Assembly: GCA_036498945.1 (NCBI GenBank)
Contig: DASYEQ010000020.1
Coordinates: forward strand, 1 to 64,000
Direction of reading: 5' to 3'
DNA: 64,000 nt
Origin: JAQGMJ01 sp036498945
Lineage (GTDB): Bacteria > Pseudomonadota > Gammaproteobacteria > Burkholderiales > JAEUOS01
The first letter of the stretch is position 1; each line of letters starts with the position of its first letter. The notes under the pieces are model-generated. The model searched no databases. It was given only the letters and a program-made list of their open reading frames with translations, and had not been told where the DNA came from. A program made the translations under genes and the position numbers. Shown piece after piece: positions 43,169-51,321 of this stretch.

Positions 43169-43542
43169 GAGAGTCTCCTGTGATTGTTATGGCGGCGGCC
43201 GGTGGCGCGCCTGCGAAAATTATAGTCCTGCGCGGCAGATACAAATCAACACACACGTGAAGCAAAGACGAGGGTATCTTTGGTGCATGGGCCGTGCGGT
43301 CTGCTGGTGGCGGGTTCTTTAACAACGACGAAGCAATGCGGCGGCTAACACATGTGTGGTCGGGGCAAGCCGGACGACGGCGAAAAAACCTCCGTTGTTT
43401 TATAGGTTGCGGCAAAACGGTGTAGCGGTTTTTCGAAAATGTATGGGGTTTTATCGGGTTGGCGCCGGTTCACCACAAGCGTTGTAGCAGTTGGTAATCA
43501 CTTGATACAGCTTGGTGGCCGGCTTGCGGCTACAGTGCCCGC
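43169..43542. other. gene-free stretch between the divergent cupin and hydrolase genes
   Basis: 374 bases with no convincing ORF and somewhat lower GC than the neighbouring genes. It must hold both promoters, but I find no strong -35/-10 pair. A short palindrome ACACATGTGT lies at 43348-43357. Confidence 0.5.
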
Positions 43543-44523
43543 ATGAAAATCCTCAACCGCGTCGCCTTTTTTCTCCTGCTGTTCTGCGCCTTGGCGCGCG
43601 CCGAGGCGCCCGTGCCGGTGGTGCAGTCGGATGCCGCCGTGCGGGTGGTGGACCAGGAGTGGACCGACACGGCGCGCAATCGCGCGGTGCCGGTGCGCCT
43701 GCGGGTGCCCACCGGCAGCGGGCCGTACCCGGTGATCCTGTTTTCCCACGGCCTGGGCGGCTCGCGCGCCGGCGGCGAGTTGTGGGGCGACTATTGGGCG
43801 CATCACGGCTACATCGTGGTACACATGCAGCACCCGGGCAGCGACGAATCGCTGTGGCGCGGCCAGGGCGTGAAGGCGATGGCGAACGTACGCGGCGGCA
43901 TGAGCGCGCAGAACGCGGCCTTGCGCGTGGGCGACGTCGGCTTCGTGCTGGACGAGATTGCGCGCCGGCGCACGCTGCGCGATGCGCTGTTCACCCATGC
44001 GGACTTGCGGCACATCGGCATGTCGGGCCATTCCTTCGGCGCGCAGACAACGCTCACCGTTGCCGGCGAGAGCGGGTTTTTCGCCGGCAGCCGTGCCGAC
44101 CGGCGCATCAAGGCGGCGATTGCCATGAGCCCGGCGGCCTGGGGCAGCACGGACGATCTCGCCGCGCGTTACGCCGGCATGCACCTGCCCTTCATGAGCC
44201 TCACCGGCACTGAAGACCGCGTGCCGCTGACGCCGCAAATCACCCCGGAGAATCGCCGCCTGCCCTACAAGTACATGCCGGGGCCGGACAAGTACCTGCT
44301 GGTGCTGGACGGCGCCAACCACATGGTCTACAACGGCCAGCCGGAACTGCGCCGCGCGTGGACCGCGCAAAACCGCCAGGTGCATGCGCCGCTGATCGAG
44401 GAGGTGAGCCTGGATTTCTGGGACGCCTATCTCAAGGGCGATGCGAAGGCGCGCGCGGCGCTGGCGCCGGGCGGGGCGTTCAGCCGGTCGCTGGCCGGTC
44501 GCGGGGAGTGGTTCGCCAAGTAG
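43543..44523 (+). CDS. secreted alpha/beta-hydrolase (dienelactone-hydrolase/PAF-acetylhydrolase-like)
   Basis: 326 aa with a signal peptide (about residues 1-20, FFLLLFCALARA). Oxyanion segment ILFSHGLGGSR, nucleophile elbow GMSGHSFGAQTT (Ser), candidate Asp in TGTEDRVPL and His in GANHMVYN complete the triad. Probably an extracytoplasmic esterase or lipase; substrate unknown. Confidence 0.87.
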   Translation: MKILNRVAFFLLLFCALARAEAPVPVVQSDAAVRVVDQEWTDTARNRAVPVRLRVPTGSGPYPVILFSHGLGGSRAGGELWGDYWAHHGYIVVHMQHPGSDESLWRGQGVKAMANVRGGMSAQNAALRVGDVGFVLDEIARRRTLRDALFTHADLRHIGMSGHSFGAQTTLTVAGESGFFAGSRADRRIKAAIAMSPAAWGSTDDLAARYAGMHLPFMSLTGTEDRVPLTPQITPENRRLPYKYMPGPDKYLLVLDGANHMVYNGQPELRRAWTAQNRQVHAPLIEEVSLDFWDAYLKGDAKARAALAPGGAFSRSLAGRGEWFAK

Positions 44524-44565
44524 GCCTGGCAGGGGCCTGCCACGGCAGTCGGCCGGGAAGCGCGC

Positions 44566-44937
44566 CTATTCCAGCAGTTCGGTATCTTCGTGCGAGTAGG
44601 CCGGGCTGCAGGCGCAGAGGATCGTGAGATTGCCCTCGCCATCGTTCTCGATGCAATGCGCGGTGCCGGGCGGGATGCACACGGTGTCGCCGGCGGCGAC
44701 CGCGAAGCGCTTGCTGTCGAGCATCATCAGGCCGCGGCCGGAGGTGATGTGATACAGCTCTTCGGTGAGGCGGTGCCTATGCGAAAGCGTGCGCTGGCCC
44801 GGTAGCACGGTGGCTTCGGCCAGGCTCTGCCGCGCCACCTGCAAGTCGGCGCCATGCACGCCGGGGTGCATCAGTTCGCGAATCTCCGAGCCGTCGCGGG
44901 TGACGTAGGGTGGGGTGGCGGCGAGGGTGGTTTTCAT
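44566..44937 (-). CDS. cytosolic cupin-domain protein
   Basis: 123 aa, no signal peptide. Both cupin motifs are complete: SHRHRLTEELYHITSGRG and GDTVCIPPGTAHCIEN (His, His, Glu, His). Probably a small metal-dependent enzyme or a sugar/polyol-binding protein; function unknown. It is divergent from lexA but does not share the LexA box region closely. Confidence 0.87.
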   Translation of the reverse strand: MKTTLAATPPYVTRDGSEIRELMHPGVHGADLQVARQSLAEATVLPGQRTLSHRHRLTEELYHITSGRGLMMLDSKRFAVAAGDTVCIPPGTAHCIENDGEGNLTILCACSPAYSHEDTELLE

Positions 44938-44978
44938 GGGCGGCTCCGGGCGCGATTATCCGGCCGGCGGCCCGGTGC

Positions 44979-45007
44979 TTGCAATCGCGCTTACGTTACT
45001 GTATAAA
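44979..45007 (+). promoter_or_regulatory. lexA promoter
   Basis: -35 TTGCAA (44979-44984, 4/6), 17 bp, -10 TATAAA (45002-45007, 5/6). The LexA box covers the -10, so repressor binding should block polymerase. Confidence 0.75.
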
Positions 45008-45016
45008 GAAACAGTA
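44997..45016 (+). promoter_or_regulatory. LexA (SOS) box
   Basis: TACTGTATAAAGAAACAGTA: CTGT-N8-ACAG with matching TA/TA flanks, nearly the gamma/beta consensus, 24-43 bp upstream of the lexA start. Shows SOS autoregulation. Confidence 0.93.
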
Positions 45017-45039
45017 AGTAAAAACCTAAGGGAGTCGCG

Positions 45040-45663
45040 ATGTCGCTTAAGCTCACCGCACGCCAGACCGAAATTCTTGATTTCATCCGCGATACGGTCA
45101 AGCAGACCAGCCTGCCGCCCACCCGCGCCGAGATCTGCACCACTTTCGGCTTCAAGTCGCCCAACGCGGCGGAAGAGCATTTGCGCGCCCTGGCGCGCAA
45201 GGGCGCCATCGAGCTTGCGTCGGGCACGGCGCGCGGCATCCAGCTGGCCGAGCAGATTGCCGGCACCCTGCAATCCATCATCGCCCTGCCGCTGATCGGC
45301 CGGGTGGCCGCCGGCAGCCCCATCCTCGCCGAGCAGAACGTCGAGCGCAACGTACCGGTCGACCCCGCCATGTTCAGCCCGAAGGCGGATTACCTGCTCA
45401 AGGTCAAGGGCCTGTCGATGAAGGATATCGGCATTTTCGACGGCGACCTCCTGGCGGTGCACAGCCAGAATGAAGCGCGCAATGGCCAGGTGGTGGTGGC
45501 GCGCCTGGAAAACGAAGTGACGGTGAAGCGCTTCTACAAGAAGGGCTCGACGGTCGAGCTGATCGCCGAGAACCCGGATTTCAAACCCATCGTGGTGGAC
45601 CTGCGCCGCGAGCCGCTGGAGATTGAAGGTTTGGCGGTGGGTGTGATTCGCGCGGGCCTATAG
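45040..45663 (+). CDS. lexA: SOS repressor LexA
   Basis: Represses DNA-damage genes and self-cleaves when RecA is activated. 207 aa, with AAGGGAG upstream. Winged helix at residues 1-65 (LTARQTEILDFIRDTVKQ; PPTRAEICTTFGFKSPNAAE). Cleavage site Ala91-Gly92 (GRVAAGSP), with catalytic Ser126 (KGLSMKD) and Lys163 (EVTVKRF). Its own box lies just upstream. Confidence 0.97.
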   Translation: MSLKLTARQTEILDFIRDTVKQTSLPPTRAEICTTFGFKSPNAAEEHLRALARKGAIELASGTARGIQLAEQIAGTLQSIIALPLIGRVAAGSPILAEQNVERNVPVDPAMFSPKADYLLKVKGLSMKDIGIFDGDLLAVHSQNEARNGQVVVARLENEVTVKRFYKKGSTVELIAENPDFKPIVVDLRREPLEIEGLAVGVIRAGL

Positions 45664-45732
45664 GGCCATAGTCTTCCGCAATCCGAAGGAAGTGGCCTTG
45701 GGCCATGACATTCAGGCCAGAGGACGAATGAA

Positions 45733-45759
45733 AAACGGGACGCTGCAAGCGTCCCGTTT
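45733..45759. terminator. bidirectional intrinsic terminator, lexA/GST
   Basis: An 11 bp stem AAACGGGACGC/GCGTCCCGTTT with a 5 nt loop between convergent genes. A-rich on the left and T-rich on the right, so it can terminate both strands. Confidence 0.8.
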
Positions 45760-45790
45760 CCATACATAGTCCTGATGGCCGCAGCGTAAC

Positions 45791-46483
45791 TCAGCGCTTC
45801 TGATACTGCGTCGCCCCGAACAGAATCTCCTTCGCCTTGTCATCAAACGCCGGCTTGCGCAGGTCGGCCAGCACCGTGACACCACGCTGGAAAGCAGGGC
45901 GTGCCTCCAGTTCGGTGAACCAGCGCTTGACGTTCGGCAGTTCGTCCATTTCCACGCCCTGGCCTTTCCAGTTGCGCATCCACGGCCAGATGGCGATGTC
46001 GGCAATCGTCAGGCTCTTGCCGGCGACGTACGGCGTCTTGGCGAGCTGTTTGTCGACCACGCCGTAGAGGCGCCTGGCTTCGTTGGTGTAGCGGTTGATC
46101 GCGTAGTCGATCTTCTCGGCGGCGTAGTTGCGGAAGTGGTGGCACTGGCCGAACATCGGGCCGACACCGCCCATCTGGAACATCAGCCATTGCAGCGTGT
46201 TGTAGCGCTCGCGGTCGGTCTTGCCTAAAAACTTGCCGGTCTTGCCGGCGAGGTAGACCAGCATGGCGCCCGATTCGAACAGCGAGATCGGCTTGCCGTC
46301 CGGCCCGTCGGAATCGGTCATCGCGGGAATCTTGTTGTTCGGGCTGATTTCCAGGAACTCGTCCTTGAACTGATCACCCTGGCCGATATCCACCGGGTGC
46401 GCGCGGTACGAAAGGCGGCACTCCTCGAGCATGATGTGGATCTTGTGGCCGTTGGGCGTGGCCCAGCTGTAAACGTCAATCAT
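45791..46483 (-). CDS. glutathione S-transferase (YfcG/YghU-like)
   Basis: 230 aa. N-terminal thioredoxin-like domain with YSWATPNGHKIHIMLEE and NNKIPAMTDSDGP (cis-Pro), SLFESGAMLVYLAGKTGKF for glutathione binding, then an all-helical domain with SLTIADIAIWPWMRNWKGQG. YfcG-type enzymes have disulfide-bond reductase activity with GSSG; that role is plausible here. Confidence 0.93.
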   Translation of the reverse strand: MIDVYSWATPNGHKIHIMLEECRLSYRAHPVDIGQGDQFKDEFLEISPNNKIPAMTDSDGPDGKPISLFESGAMLVYLAGKTGKFLGKTDRERYNTLQWLMFQMGGVGPMFGQCHHFRNYAAEKIDYAINRYTNEARRLYGVVDKQLAKTPYVAGKSLTIADIAIWPWMRNWKGQGVEMDELPNVKRWFTELEARPAFQRGVTVLADLRKPAFDDKAKEILFGATQYQKR

Positions 46484-46504
46484 GGCGTGTGTTTTCTCCG
46501 TTCA

Positions 46505-46544
46505 CTCCCTCCCCTTCAAGGGGAGGGCCGGGGTGGGGATGGGG
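46505..46544. repeat. G/C-tract dispersed repeat
   Basis: CCCTCCCC/GGGGAGGG stem with a TTCAA loop (46507-46527) followed by GGCCGGGGTGGGGATGGGG. This pattern is familiar from many proteobacterial genomes as an intergenic repeat. Confidence 0.6.
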
Positions 46545-46586
46545 TTGAGCAAAGAGGAGCAGGTGAAGCCGGCGAAATGCTACAGC

Positions 46587-46613
46587 ATTGAAAAGCCCGG
46601 CGCGAGGCCGGGC
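46587..46613 (-). terminator. terminator of the acyl-CoA cluster
   Basis: On the minus strand GCCCGGC, 5 nt loop, GCCGGGC, then TTTTCAATGC. It lies about 50 nt after the acyl-CoA dehydrogenase stop, the last gene of that strand's cluster. Confidence 0.65.
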
Positions 46614-46661
46614 GTGGGGATGCATGCTACTCCTCTATACGGCGCGGCGCGCGCCGCGGGT

Positions 46662-47921
46662 TTAGCCGCGGGTGATCGGCAGCTCCACCTTGTCGGCCGC
46701 ACCGGGAATCGCCGCATGCCGTCCCAGTTCCAGCTTGGCGATGGCGTTGCGGTGCACTTCGTCGGGACCGTCGGCGAAGCGCAGCGCACGCTGGTGGGCG
46801 TACATCTGCGCCAGCGGAAAGTCCTGCGACAGGCCGCCGGCGCCGTGCGCCTGGATCGCCCAGTCGAGCACCTGGCACGCCACGTTGGGCGCCAGCACCT
46901 TGATCATGGCGATCTCGCTCTTGGCCACCTTGTTGCCGACGGTGTCCATCATATAGGCGGCCTTGAGCGTCAGCAGGCGCGCGCTGTCGATCATGATGCG
47001 CGCTTCCGCAATGCGTTCCTGCGTCACCGTCTGCTCGGAAATGCGCTTGCCGAAGGCGACGCGCGAAGAGGCGCGCTTGCACATGAGCGCGAGTGCGCGC
47101 TCGGCGATACCGATGATGCGCATGCAGTGGTGGATGCGCCCCGGCCCCAGGCGGCCTTGCGCGATCTCGAAGCCGCGCCCTTCGCCGAGCAGGATGTTGC
47201 TCACCGGCACGCGCACGTTCTCGAACAGCATCTCGGCGTGGCCGTGCGGCGCGTCGTCGTAGCCGAACACCTGCATCGGGCGCACCATGGTGACGCCGGG
47301 CGTGTCGCGCGGAATCAGGATCATCGACTGCTGCGAGTGCCGCGCCGCGTTCGGGTCGGTCTTGCCCATGAAGATGAAGATCTTGCAGCGCGGGTCGGGC
47401 GCGCCGGTCGACCACCACTTGTGGCCGTTGATCACGTACTCGTCGCCCTGGCGCACGATCGACGACTGGATGTTGGTTGCATCGGAGGAGGCCACTTCCG
47501 GCTCCGTCATCGCGAAGCACGAGCGGATCTTGCCTTCCAGCAGCGGCTGCGCCCATTGCTCGACGTGCGCCGGCGCGCCGTAGCGCAGCAGGGTCTCCAT
47601 GTTGCCGGTATCCGGCGCCGAACAGTTGAACACCTCCGGGGCCCAGTACACCGCGCCCATGATCTCGCACAAGGGCGCGTATTCCATCACGCTCAGGGTG
47701 CCGCCATGACTCACCGGCCGCCACAGGTTCCACAGGCCTTCGGCACGCGCGCGCTCCTTCAGGTCCTCGATCAGTTGCAGCGGCACCCAGGGGTTGCCGC
47801 GCGCGCGGTTGGCTTCCACCTCTTCGTGATGCAGGTGTTCGGCGGGGTAGATGTGCAGGTCCATGAAGCGCTGCAGGCGCTTTTGCAGGTCCTTGACCTT
47901 GGGGCTGTGATCGAAATCCAT
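46662..47921 (-). CDS. acyl-CoA dehydrogenase
   Basis: FAD enzyme making the 2,3-double bond in acyl-CoA. 419 aa, ACAD10/11-like branch. FAD/substrate motifs CFAMTEPEVASSDATNIQSS and NGHKWWSTGAPDPRCKIFIF; C-terminal AIQAHGAGGLSQDFPLAQMY with FADGPDEVHRNAIAKLEL. It follows an APH-like kinase gene with the composite repeat between, a pairing seen for ACAD10/11-type enzymes that act on hydroxylated acyl chains. Confidence 0.93.
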   Translation of the reverse strand: MDFDHSPKVKDLQKRLQRFMDLHIYPAEHLHHEEVEANRARGNPWVPLQLIEDLKERARAEGLWNLWRPVSHGGTLSVMEYAPLCEIMGAVYWAPEVFNCSAPDTGNMETLLRYGAPAHVEQWAQPLLEGKIRSCFAMTEPEVASSDATNIQSSIVRQGDEYVINGHKWWSTGAPDPRCKIFIFMGKTDPNAARHSQQSMILIPRDTPGVTMVRPMQVFGYDDAPHGHAEMLFENVRVPVSNILLGEGRGFEIAQGRLGPGRIHHCMRIIGIAERALALMCKRASSRVAFGKRISEQTVTQERIAEARIMIDSARLLTLKAAYMMDTVGNKVAKSEIAMIKVLAPNVACQVLDWAIQAHGAGGLSQDFPLAQMYAHQRALRFADGPDEVHRNAIAKLELGRHAAIPGAADKVELPITRG

Positions 47922-47934
47922 CTTGACTCCATTT

Positions 47935-48042
47935 CGACAAAAGTAAAAACCTACTTTTGTCGAGTTTTAGTTTGCAAGAAATCACCGGCAAAGCCGGATG
48001 ATTTCTTGATGAAACTGCGACGACAAAAAAATCAAAACCTAC
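47935..48042 (-). repeat. composite palindromic repeat, copy 2 with an extra partial module
   Basis: Module B: 11 bp hairpin CGACAAAAGTA/TACTTTTGTCG with an AAAACC loop (47935-47962). Module A: CAAGAAATCA-CCGGC-AAA-GCCGG-A-TGATTTCTTG (47975-48008). A degenerate further B-like half, CGACAAAAAAATC (48021-48033), runs into the stop codon of the kinase gene. Reversed relative to copies 1 and 3. It fills nearly the whole 117 nt gap. Confidence 0.85.
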
Positions 48043-49100
48043 CGCATGCCCTCGACCTGCGCCCAGCCCATCTCCGCCATCGGCCGCGCGCGGCGGCCGG
48101 CGTCCAGCGCCTGCTGGCTGGCGGCAGTGCCATCCACGTAACGCTTCATGATGCCTTGCAGGATGCCGGCCATGCGGAACATGTTGTAGGCGAGGTAAAA
48201 GCGCCAGTGGCGCGTATCCACCGGCTTGCCGGTATTGCGCTCATAGAGCTGGATGTAGGCCGCTTCGTCCGGAATGTTCAGCGCGGCGAGATCAAGGCCG
48301 CCGATGCCGCGGAACTGCCCGGGCTTGATGTGCCAGCTCATGCAGTGATACGAAAAATCCGCCAGCGGGTGGCCAAGGGTGGAAAGCTCCCAATCGAGTA
48401 CCGCGCGTATCTTCGGTTCGTTGGCATCGAAGATCAGGTTGTCCATGCGGAAGTCGCCGTGGACAATGGATGTCTCGTCACCCGCCGGGATATTTGCCGG
48501 CAGCCATTCGATCAGCTTGTCCATTGCCGGAATGGCTTCGGTCTCCGCCAGGCGATATTGCCTGGTCCAGCGCTCGATCTGGCGCGCGAAGTAGTTGCCC
48601 GGCTTGCCGTAGGTCTCAAGGTCGATGGCTTTGTAATCGATGGTGTGCAACTGCGCGATCACGCGGTTCATTTCCTCGTAGACCGCGCGGCGCTCGCTTG
48701 CCGCAAGTTCCGGCAGCGACTGGTCCCACAGCACGCGCCCCTCGACCATTTCCATGATGTAGAAGGCACGGCCGATCACCGCCTCGTCCTCGCACAGCGC
48801 AAACAAGCGCGCCACCGGGAAGCCGGTCTTGTGCAAGGCATCCTGCACGCGGTATTCGCGCTCGATCGCATGCGCCGAAGGCAAGAGCTTGGCCTTGGGT
48901 GCGGGCTTGCTGCGCAAGACGTAGTTGGTACCCCCCGCGGTGAGCTTGAAGGTAGGGTTCGATTGGCCGCCCTTGAACTGCGCAACAGTGAGGTCGCCCC
49001 TGAAGCCCTCGACATGGGCCTTGAGGTAATCCGCCAGCACGCCGGCGTCGAACTTCTGCGCCTCGGCAACCGGCTTTGTCCCCTCGAATTCCTCGAACAT
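48039..49100 (-). CDS. APH-family phosphotransferase (ACAD10-like kinase)
   Basis: 353 aa aminoglycoside-phosphotransferase/choline-kinase fold. Nucleotide loop FKGGQSNPTFKLTAGGTNYV, catalytic loop SIVHGDFRMDNLIF (Asp and Asn) and metal motif AVLDWELSTLGHPLADFSY. Next to acyl-CoA dehydrogenases, this family phosphorylates 4-hydroxyacyl-CoA intermediates in ACAD10/11-type pathways; here that is inferred. The stop codon lies in repeat-like sequence. Confidence 0.9.
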   Translation of the reverse strand: MFEEFEGTKPVAEAQKFDAGVLADYLKAHVEGFRGDLTVAQFKGGQSNPTFKLTAGGTNYVLRSKPAPKAKLLPSAHAIEREYRVQDALHKTGFPVARLFALCEDEAVIGRAFYIMEMVEGRVLWDQSLPELAASERRAVYEEMNRVIAQLHTIDYKAIDLETYGKPGNYFARQIERWTRQYRLAETEAIPAMDKLIEWLPANIPAGDETSIVHGDFRMDNLIFDANEPKIRAVLDWELSTLGHPLADFSYHCMSWHIKPGQFRGIGGLDLAALNIPDEAAYIQLYERNTGKPVDTRHWRFYLAYNMFRMAGILQGIMKRYVDGTAASQQALDAGRRARPMAEMGWAQVEGMR

Positions 49101-49105
49101 GGCGC

Positions 49106-49921
49106 CTATGCCTTGCCGATGAAATCGGGCTTGCGCTTCTCCAGAAACGCGGCGATGCCTTCGCGCGCTTCCGGCTCGAACAGTGCCTGCGCGAAGTTGT
49201 CGCGCTCGAGGTCGAGGTGTGCGCTGAAATGCGCTTCCGCCGCGCTGCCGATCAGGCGCTTGATGCGCGCCTGCGCCAGGCTCGCGCCATGCGCCAGGCG
49301 GCTGGCGACCTGCATGGCGGCGTCCAGCGCACCGCCGGGCGGGGTGACCTGATTGACGACGCCCAGCGTGTGCAGGCGCGGCGCGCCGATGGCGTCGCCC
49401 GTGGCCAGCAACTCGAACGCCAACTGGCGCGGCAGCAGGTTGGCGAGGCTGTAGCTGCCGCCGCCGTCCGGGCTCACGCCGATCTTCACATAGGCCATGA
49501 CGAACTTGGCGTCTTCAGCCGCGACGATCATGTCGCAGGAGAGCGCGAGCGAAAACCCCGCGCCCGCCGCCGGGCCTTCGACGGCGGCGATCACCGGCCT
49601 GGGGCAGGTGCGCATCGCGCGCGTAAGCTTGTGCAGGTTCTCGATGCTCTCGGCCTGGTGCGCCGGCGTCTTGTGTTGCTGCGTGTCGCGCAGGCGGTTG
49701 AGATTGCCGCCGCCGCAGAACACGCCATCCGCGCCGGTGAGCACGATGACGCGCACCGACGGGTCAGGGGAGGTGATGGCGGGCAGGGCGCCCGCGTAGA
49801 TTTCCGGCCCCAGGGCATTGCGCGCCTCGGGGTTGCTGATGGTGAGCAGCAGGATCGGGCCGCGCTGCTCGACCAGCAACTGTGCGGAGCTTTTTCCCCT
49901 TGCCGCAGTGTCTTGGTTCAT
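49106..49921 (-). CDS. enoyl-CoA hydratase/isomerase
   Basis: 271 aa crotonase fold. Oxyanion-hole segments LTGADGVFCGGGNLNRL and EGPAAGAGFSLALSCDMIVA; FVMAYVKIGVSPDGGGSYSL covers the acid/base region, where Asp replaces the usual second Glu, so isomerase-type activity (as in PaaG) is possible. 5 nt separate it from the kinase gene. Confidence 0.9.
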   Translation of the reverse strand: MNQDTAARGKSSAQLLVEQRGPILLLTISNPEARNALGPEIYAGALPAITSPDPSVRVIVLTGADGVFCGGGNLNRLRDTQQHKTPAHQAESIENLHKLTRAMRTCPRPVIAAVEGPAAGAGFSLALSCDMIVAAEDAKFVMAYVKIGVSPDGGGSYSLANLLPRQLAFELLATGDAIGAPRLHTLGVVNQVTPPGGALDAAMQVASRLAHGASLAQARIKRLIGSAAEAHFSAHLDLERDNFAQALFEPEAREGIAAFLEKRKPDFIGKA

Positions 49922-49958
49922 TGCCGTTCAGTCGAGCGGGTGTTGACGTTTACGTGGC

Positions 49959-50008
49959 GATTTCTTGCTGAGCAGATTCGCCCAAAAGTAGGTTTTTACT
50001 TTTGGGCG
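49959..50008 (+). repeat. composite palindromic repeat, copy 3
   Basis: GATTTCTTGC (49959-49968), then module B: a perfect 12 bp hairpin CGCCCAAAAGTA/TACTTTTGGGCG with a GGTTTT loop (49979-50008). The spacing GATTTC-18 nt-CAAAAGTAGG equals that of copy 2. The CCGGC-N3-GCCGG part of module A is missing. Lies between thiolase and enoyl-CoA hydratase. Confidence 0.85.
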
Positions 50009-50014
50009 CAACGG

Positions 50015-51217
50015 CTAAACCCGCTCGATGATGATGGCGAGGCCCTGGCCCACGCCAATGCACAGCGAGACGGCGGCGTAGCGGCCGCCGGTGCGCTGCA
50101 GCTGGCGCGCGGCGGTCAGCGCCACGCGCGCGCCGGAAGCGCCCAGCGGGTGGCCGACGGCAATCGCGCCGCCGTTGGGGTTGACGCGCGTGTCCTTGAA
50201 ATCGACCTTGAGGATGGCCAGGCAGCCGAGCACCTGCGAAGCAAAGGCTTCGTTGATCTCGATGATGTCCATGTCCTTGAGCGTCAGGCCCGCGCGCTGC
50301 AGCGCCAGCGGAATCGCGAACGCCGGGCCGACACCCATGATGCGCGGCTCGACCGCGGCGGAGGCGGCGGCGAGGATGCGCGCCATCGGCTTCACATCGG
50401 CCTTCTCGCCCACGCCCTTGGAGCCGATGTACAAGGCGCCAGCGCCGTCGTTCACGCCGGAGGCGTTGCCGGCGGTGACCACGCCGCCCTCGAACAGCGA
50501 CTTGAGCTTGGCCAGGCTTTCCGGAGTGGTCTCGCGCGGATGCTCGTCCACGCTCACCGCCACGGCCGGGTCCTTCTTGTTCTTCGCCGGGACTTCGACG
50601 GGCAGGATTTCACCCGCCATGAAGCCGTCCTTCTGCGCGGCGGCGAACTTGGTCTGCGAACCCAGGGCGAACTCATCGGCCTGGTCGCGGGTGATGCCGA
50701 ACTCGCGGGCGACGTTGTCGCCGGTCTGCGGCATCGAGTGGTCGCCATAGACGGCGGCGATCTTCGGGTTGGTGAAGCGCGAGCCGATGGTGGTGTCGTA
50801 GAGCTTGACGTCGCGGCTGTAGGCCGACTCGGACTTGGCCATCACGTAAGGGGCGCGGCTCATGCTCTCGACGCCGCCGGCGATGTAGAGCTCGCCTTCA
50901 CCCGCGGTAATCGCCCGCGAGGCGTCGACCACGGCCTGCAGGCCGGAGGCGCACAGGCGGTTGACGGTGACGGCCGGAATCGAGGGCGGCAGGCCCGAGC
51001 GCAGGGTGGCGAAGCGCGCGACGTTGCGGCAGTCTTCGCCGGCTTGCGTGACGCAGCCGAGGATGACGTCGGAAATCTGCTCCGGCTTGAAGGGGTTGCG
51101 CTTGACCAGCGCCGCGATGGCGGCGGCGGCGAGATCGTCCGGGCGCACCGGCGCGAGTTTGCCGGCGTGGCGGCCGAAGGGGGTGCGCAGGCCATCGTAG
51201 AGGTAGGCGTTCAGCAT
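50015..51217 (-). CDS. acetyl-CoA acyltransferase, 3-oxoadipyl-CoA-thiolase-like
   Basis: Thiolytic cleavage of 3-oxoacyl-CoA. 400 aa. Cys89 (NRLCASGLQAV), His356 (AVGHPLGASGAR) and Cys386 (CIGVGQG) form the active site. Segments QAGEDCRNVARFATLRSGLP, SMPQTGDNVA and DTTIGSRFTNP resemble PcaF/PaaJ 3-oxoadipyl-CoA thiolases more than fatty-acid FadA, so dicarboxylyl-CoA or aromatic catabolism is plausible. Confidence 0.92.
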   Translation of the reverse strand: MLNAYLYDGLRTPFGRHAGKLAPVRPDDLAAAAIAALVKRNPFKPEQISDVILGCVTQAGEDCRNVARFATLRSGLPPSIPAVTVNRLCASGLQAVVDASRAITAGEGELYIAGGVESMSRAPYVMAKSESAYSRDVKLYDTTIGSRFTNPKIAAVYGDHSMPQTGDNVAREFGITRDQADEFALGSQTKFAAAQKDGFMAGEILPVEVPAKNKKDPAVAVSVDEHPRETTPESLAKLKSLFEGGVVTAGNASGVNDGAGALYIGSKGVGEKADVKPMARILAAASAAVEPRIMGVGPAFAIPLALQRAGLTLKDMDIIEINEAFASQVLGCLAILKVDFKDTRVNPNGGAIAVGHPLGASGARVALTAARQLQRTGGRYAAVSLCIGVGQGLAIIIERV

Positions 51218-51321
51218 GATGAGGTCTTCCAGTTCAAAAAAGGTGTTCTATGGGCGAATTAGCACCCGGCACATCGCATAGTTTACAAAACCCGCCACGT
51301 TTCCTCGCCGCATCGGGCGCA

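Noticed and set aside
43348..43357. ACACATGTGT palindrome in the cupin/hydrolase gap
   Set aside because: Ten bases is short enough to occur by chance and it is far from either start.
46505..46544. G-tract region as a functional quadruplex regulator
   Set aside because: The pattern is a familiar dispersed intergenic repeat and there is no link to a promoter here.
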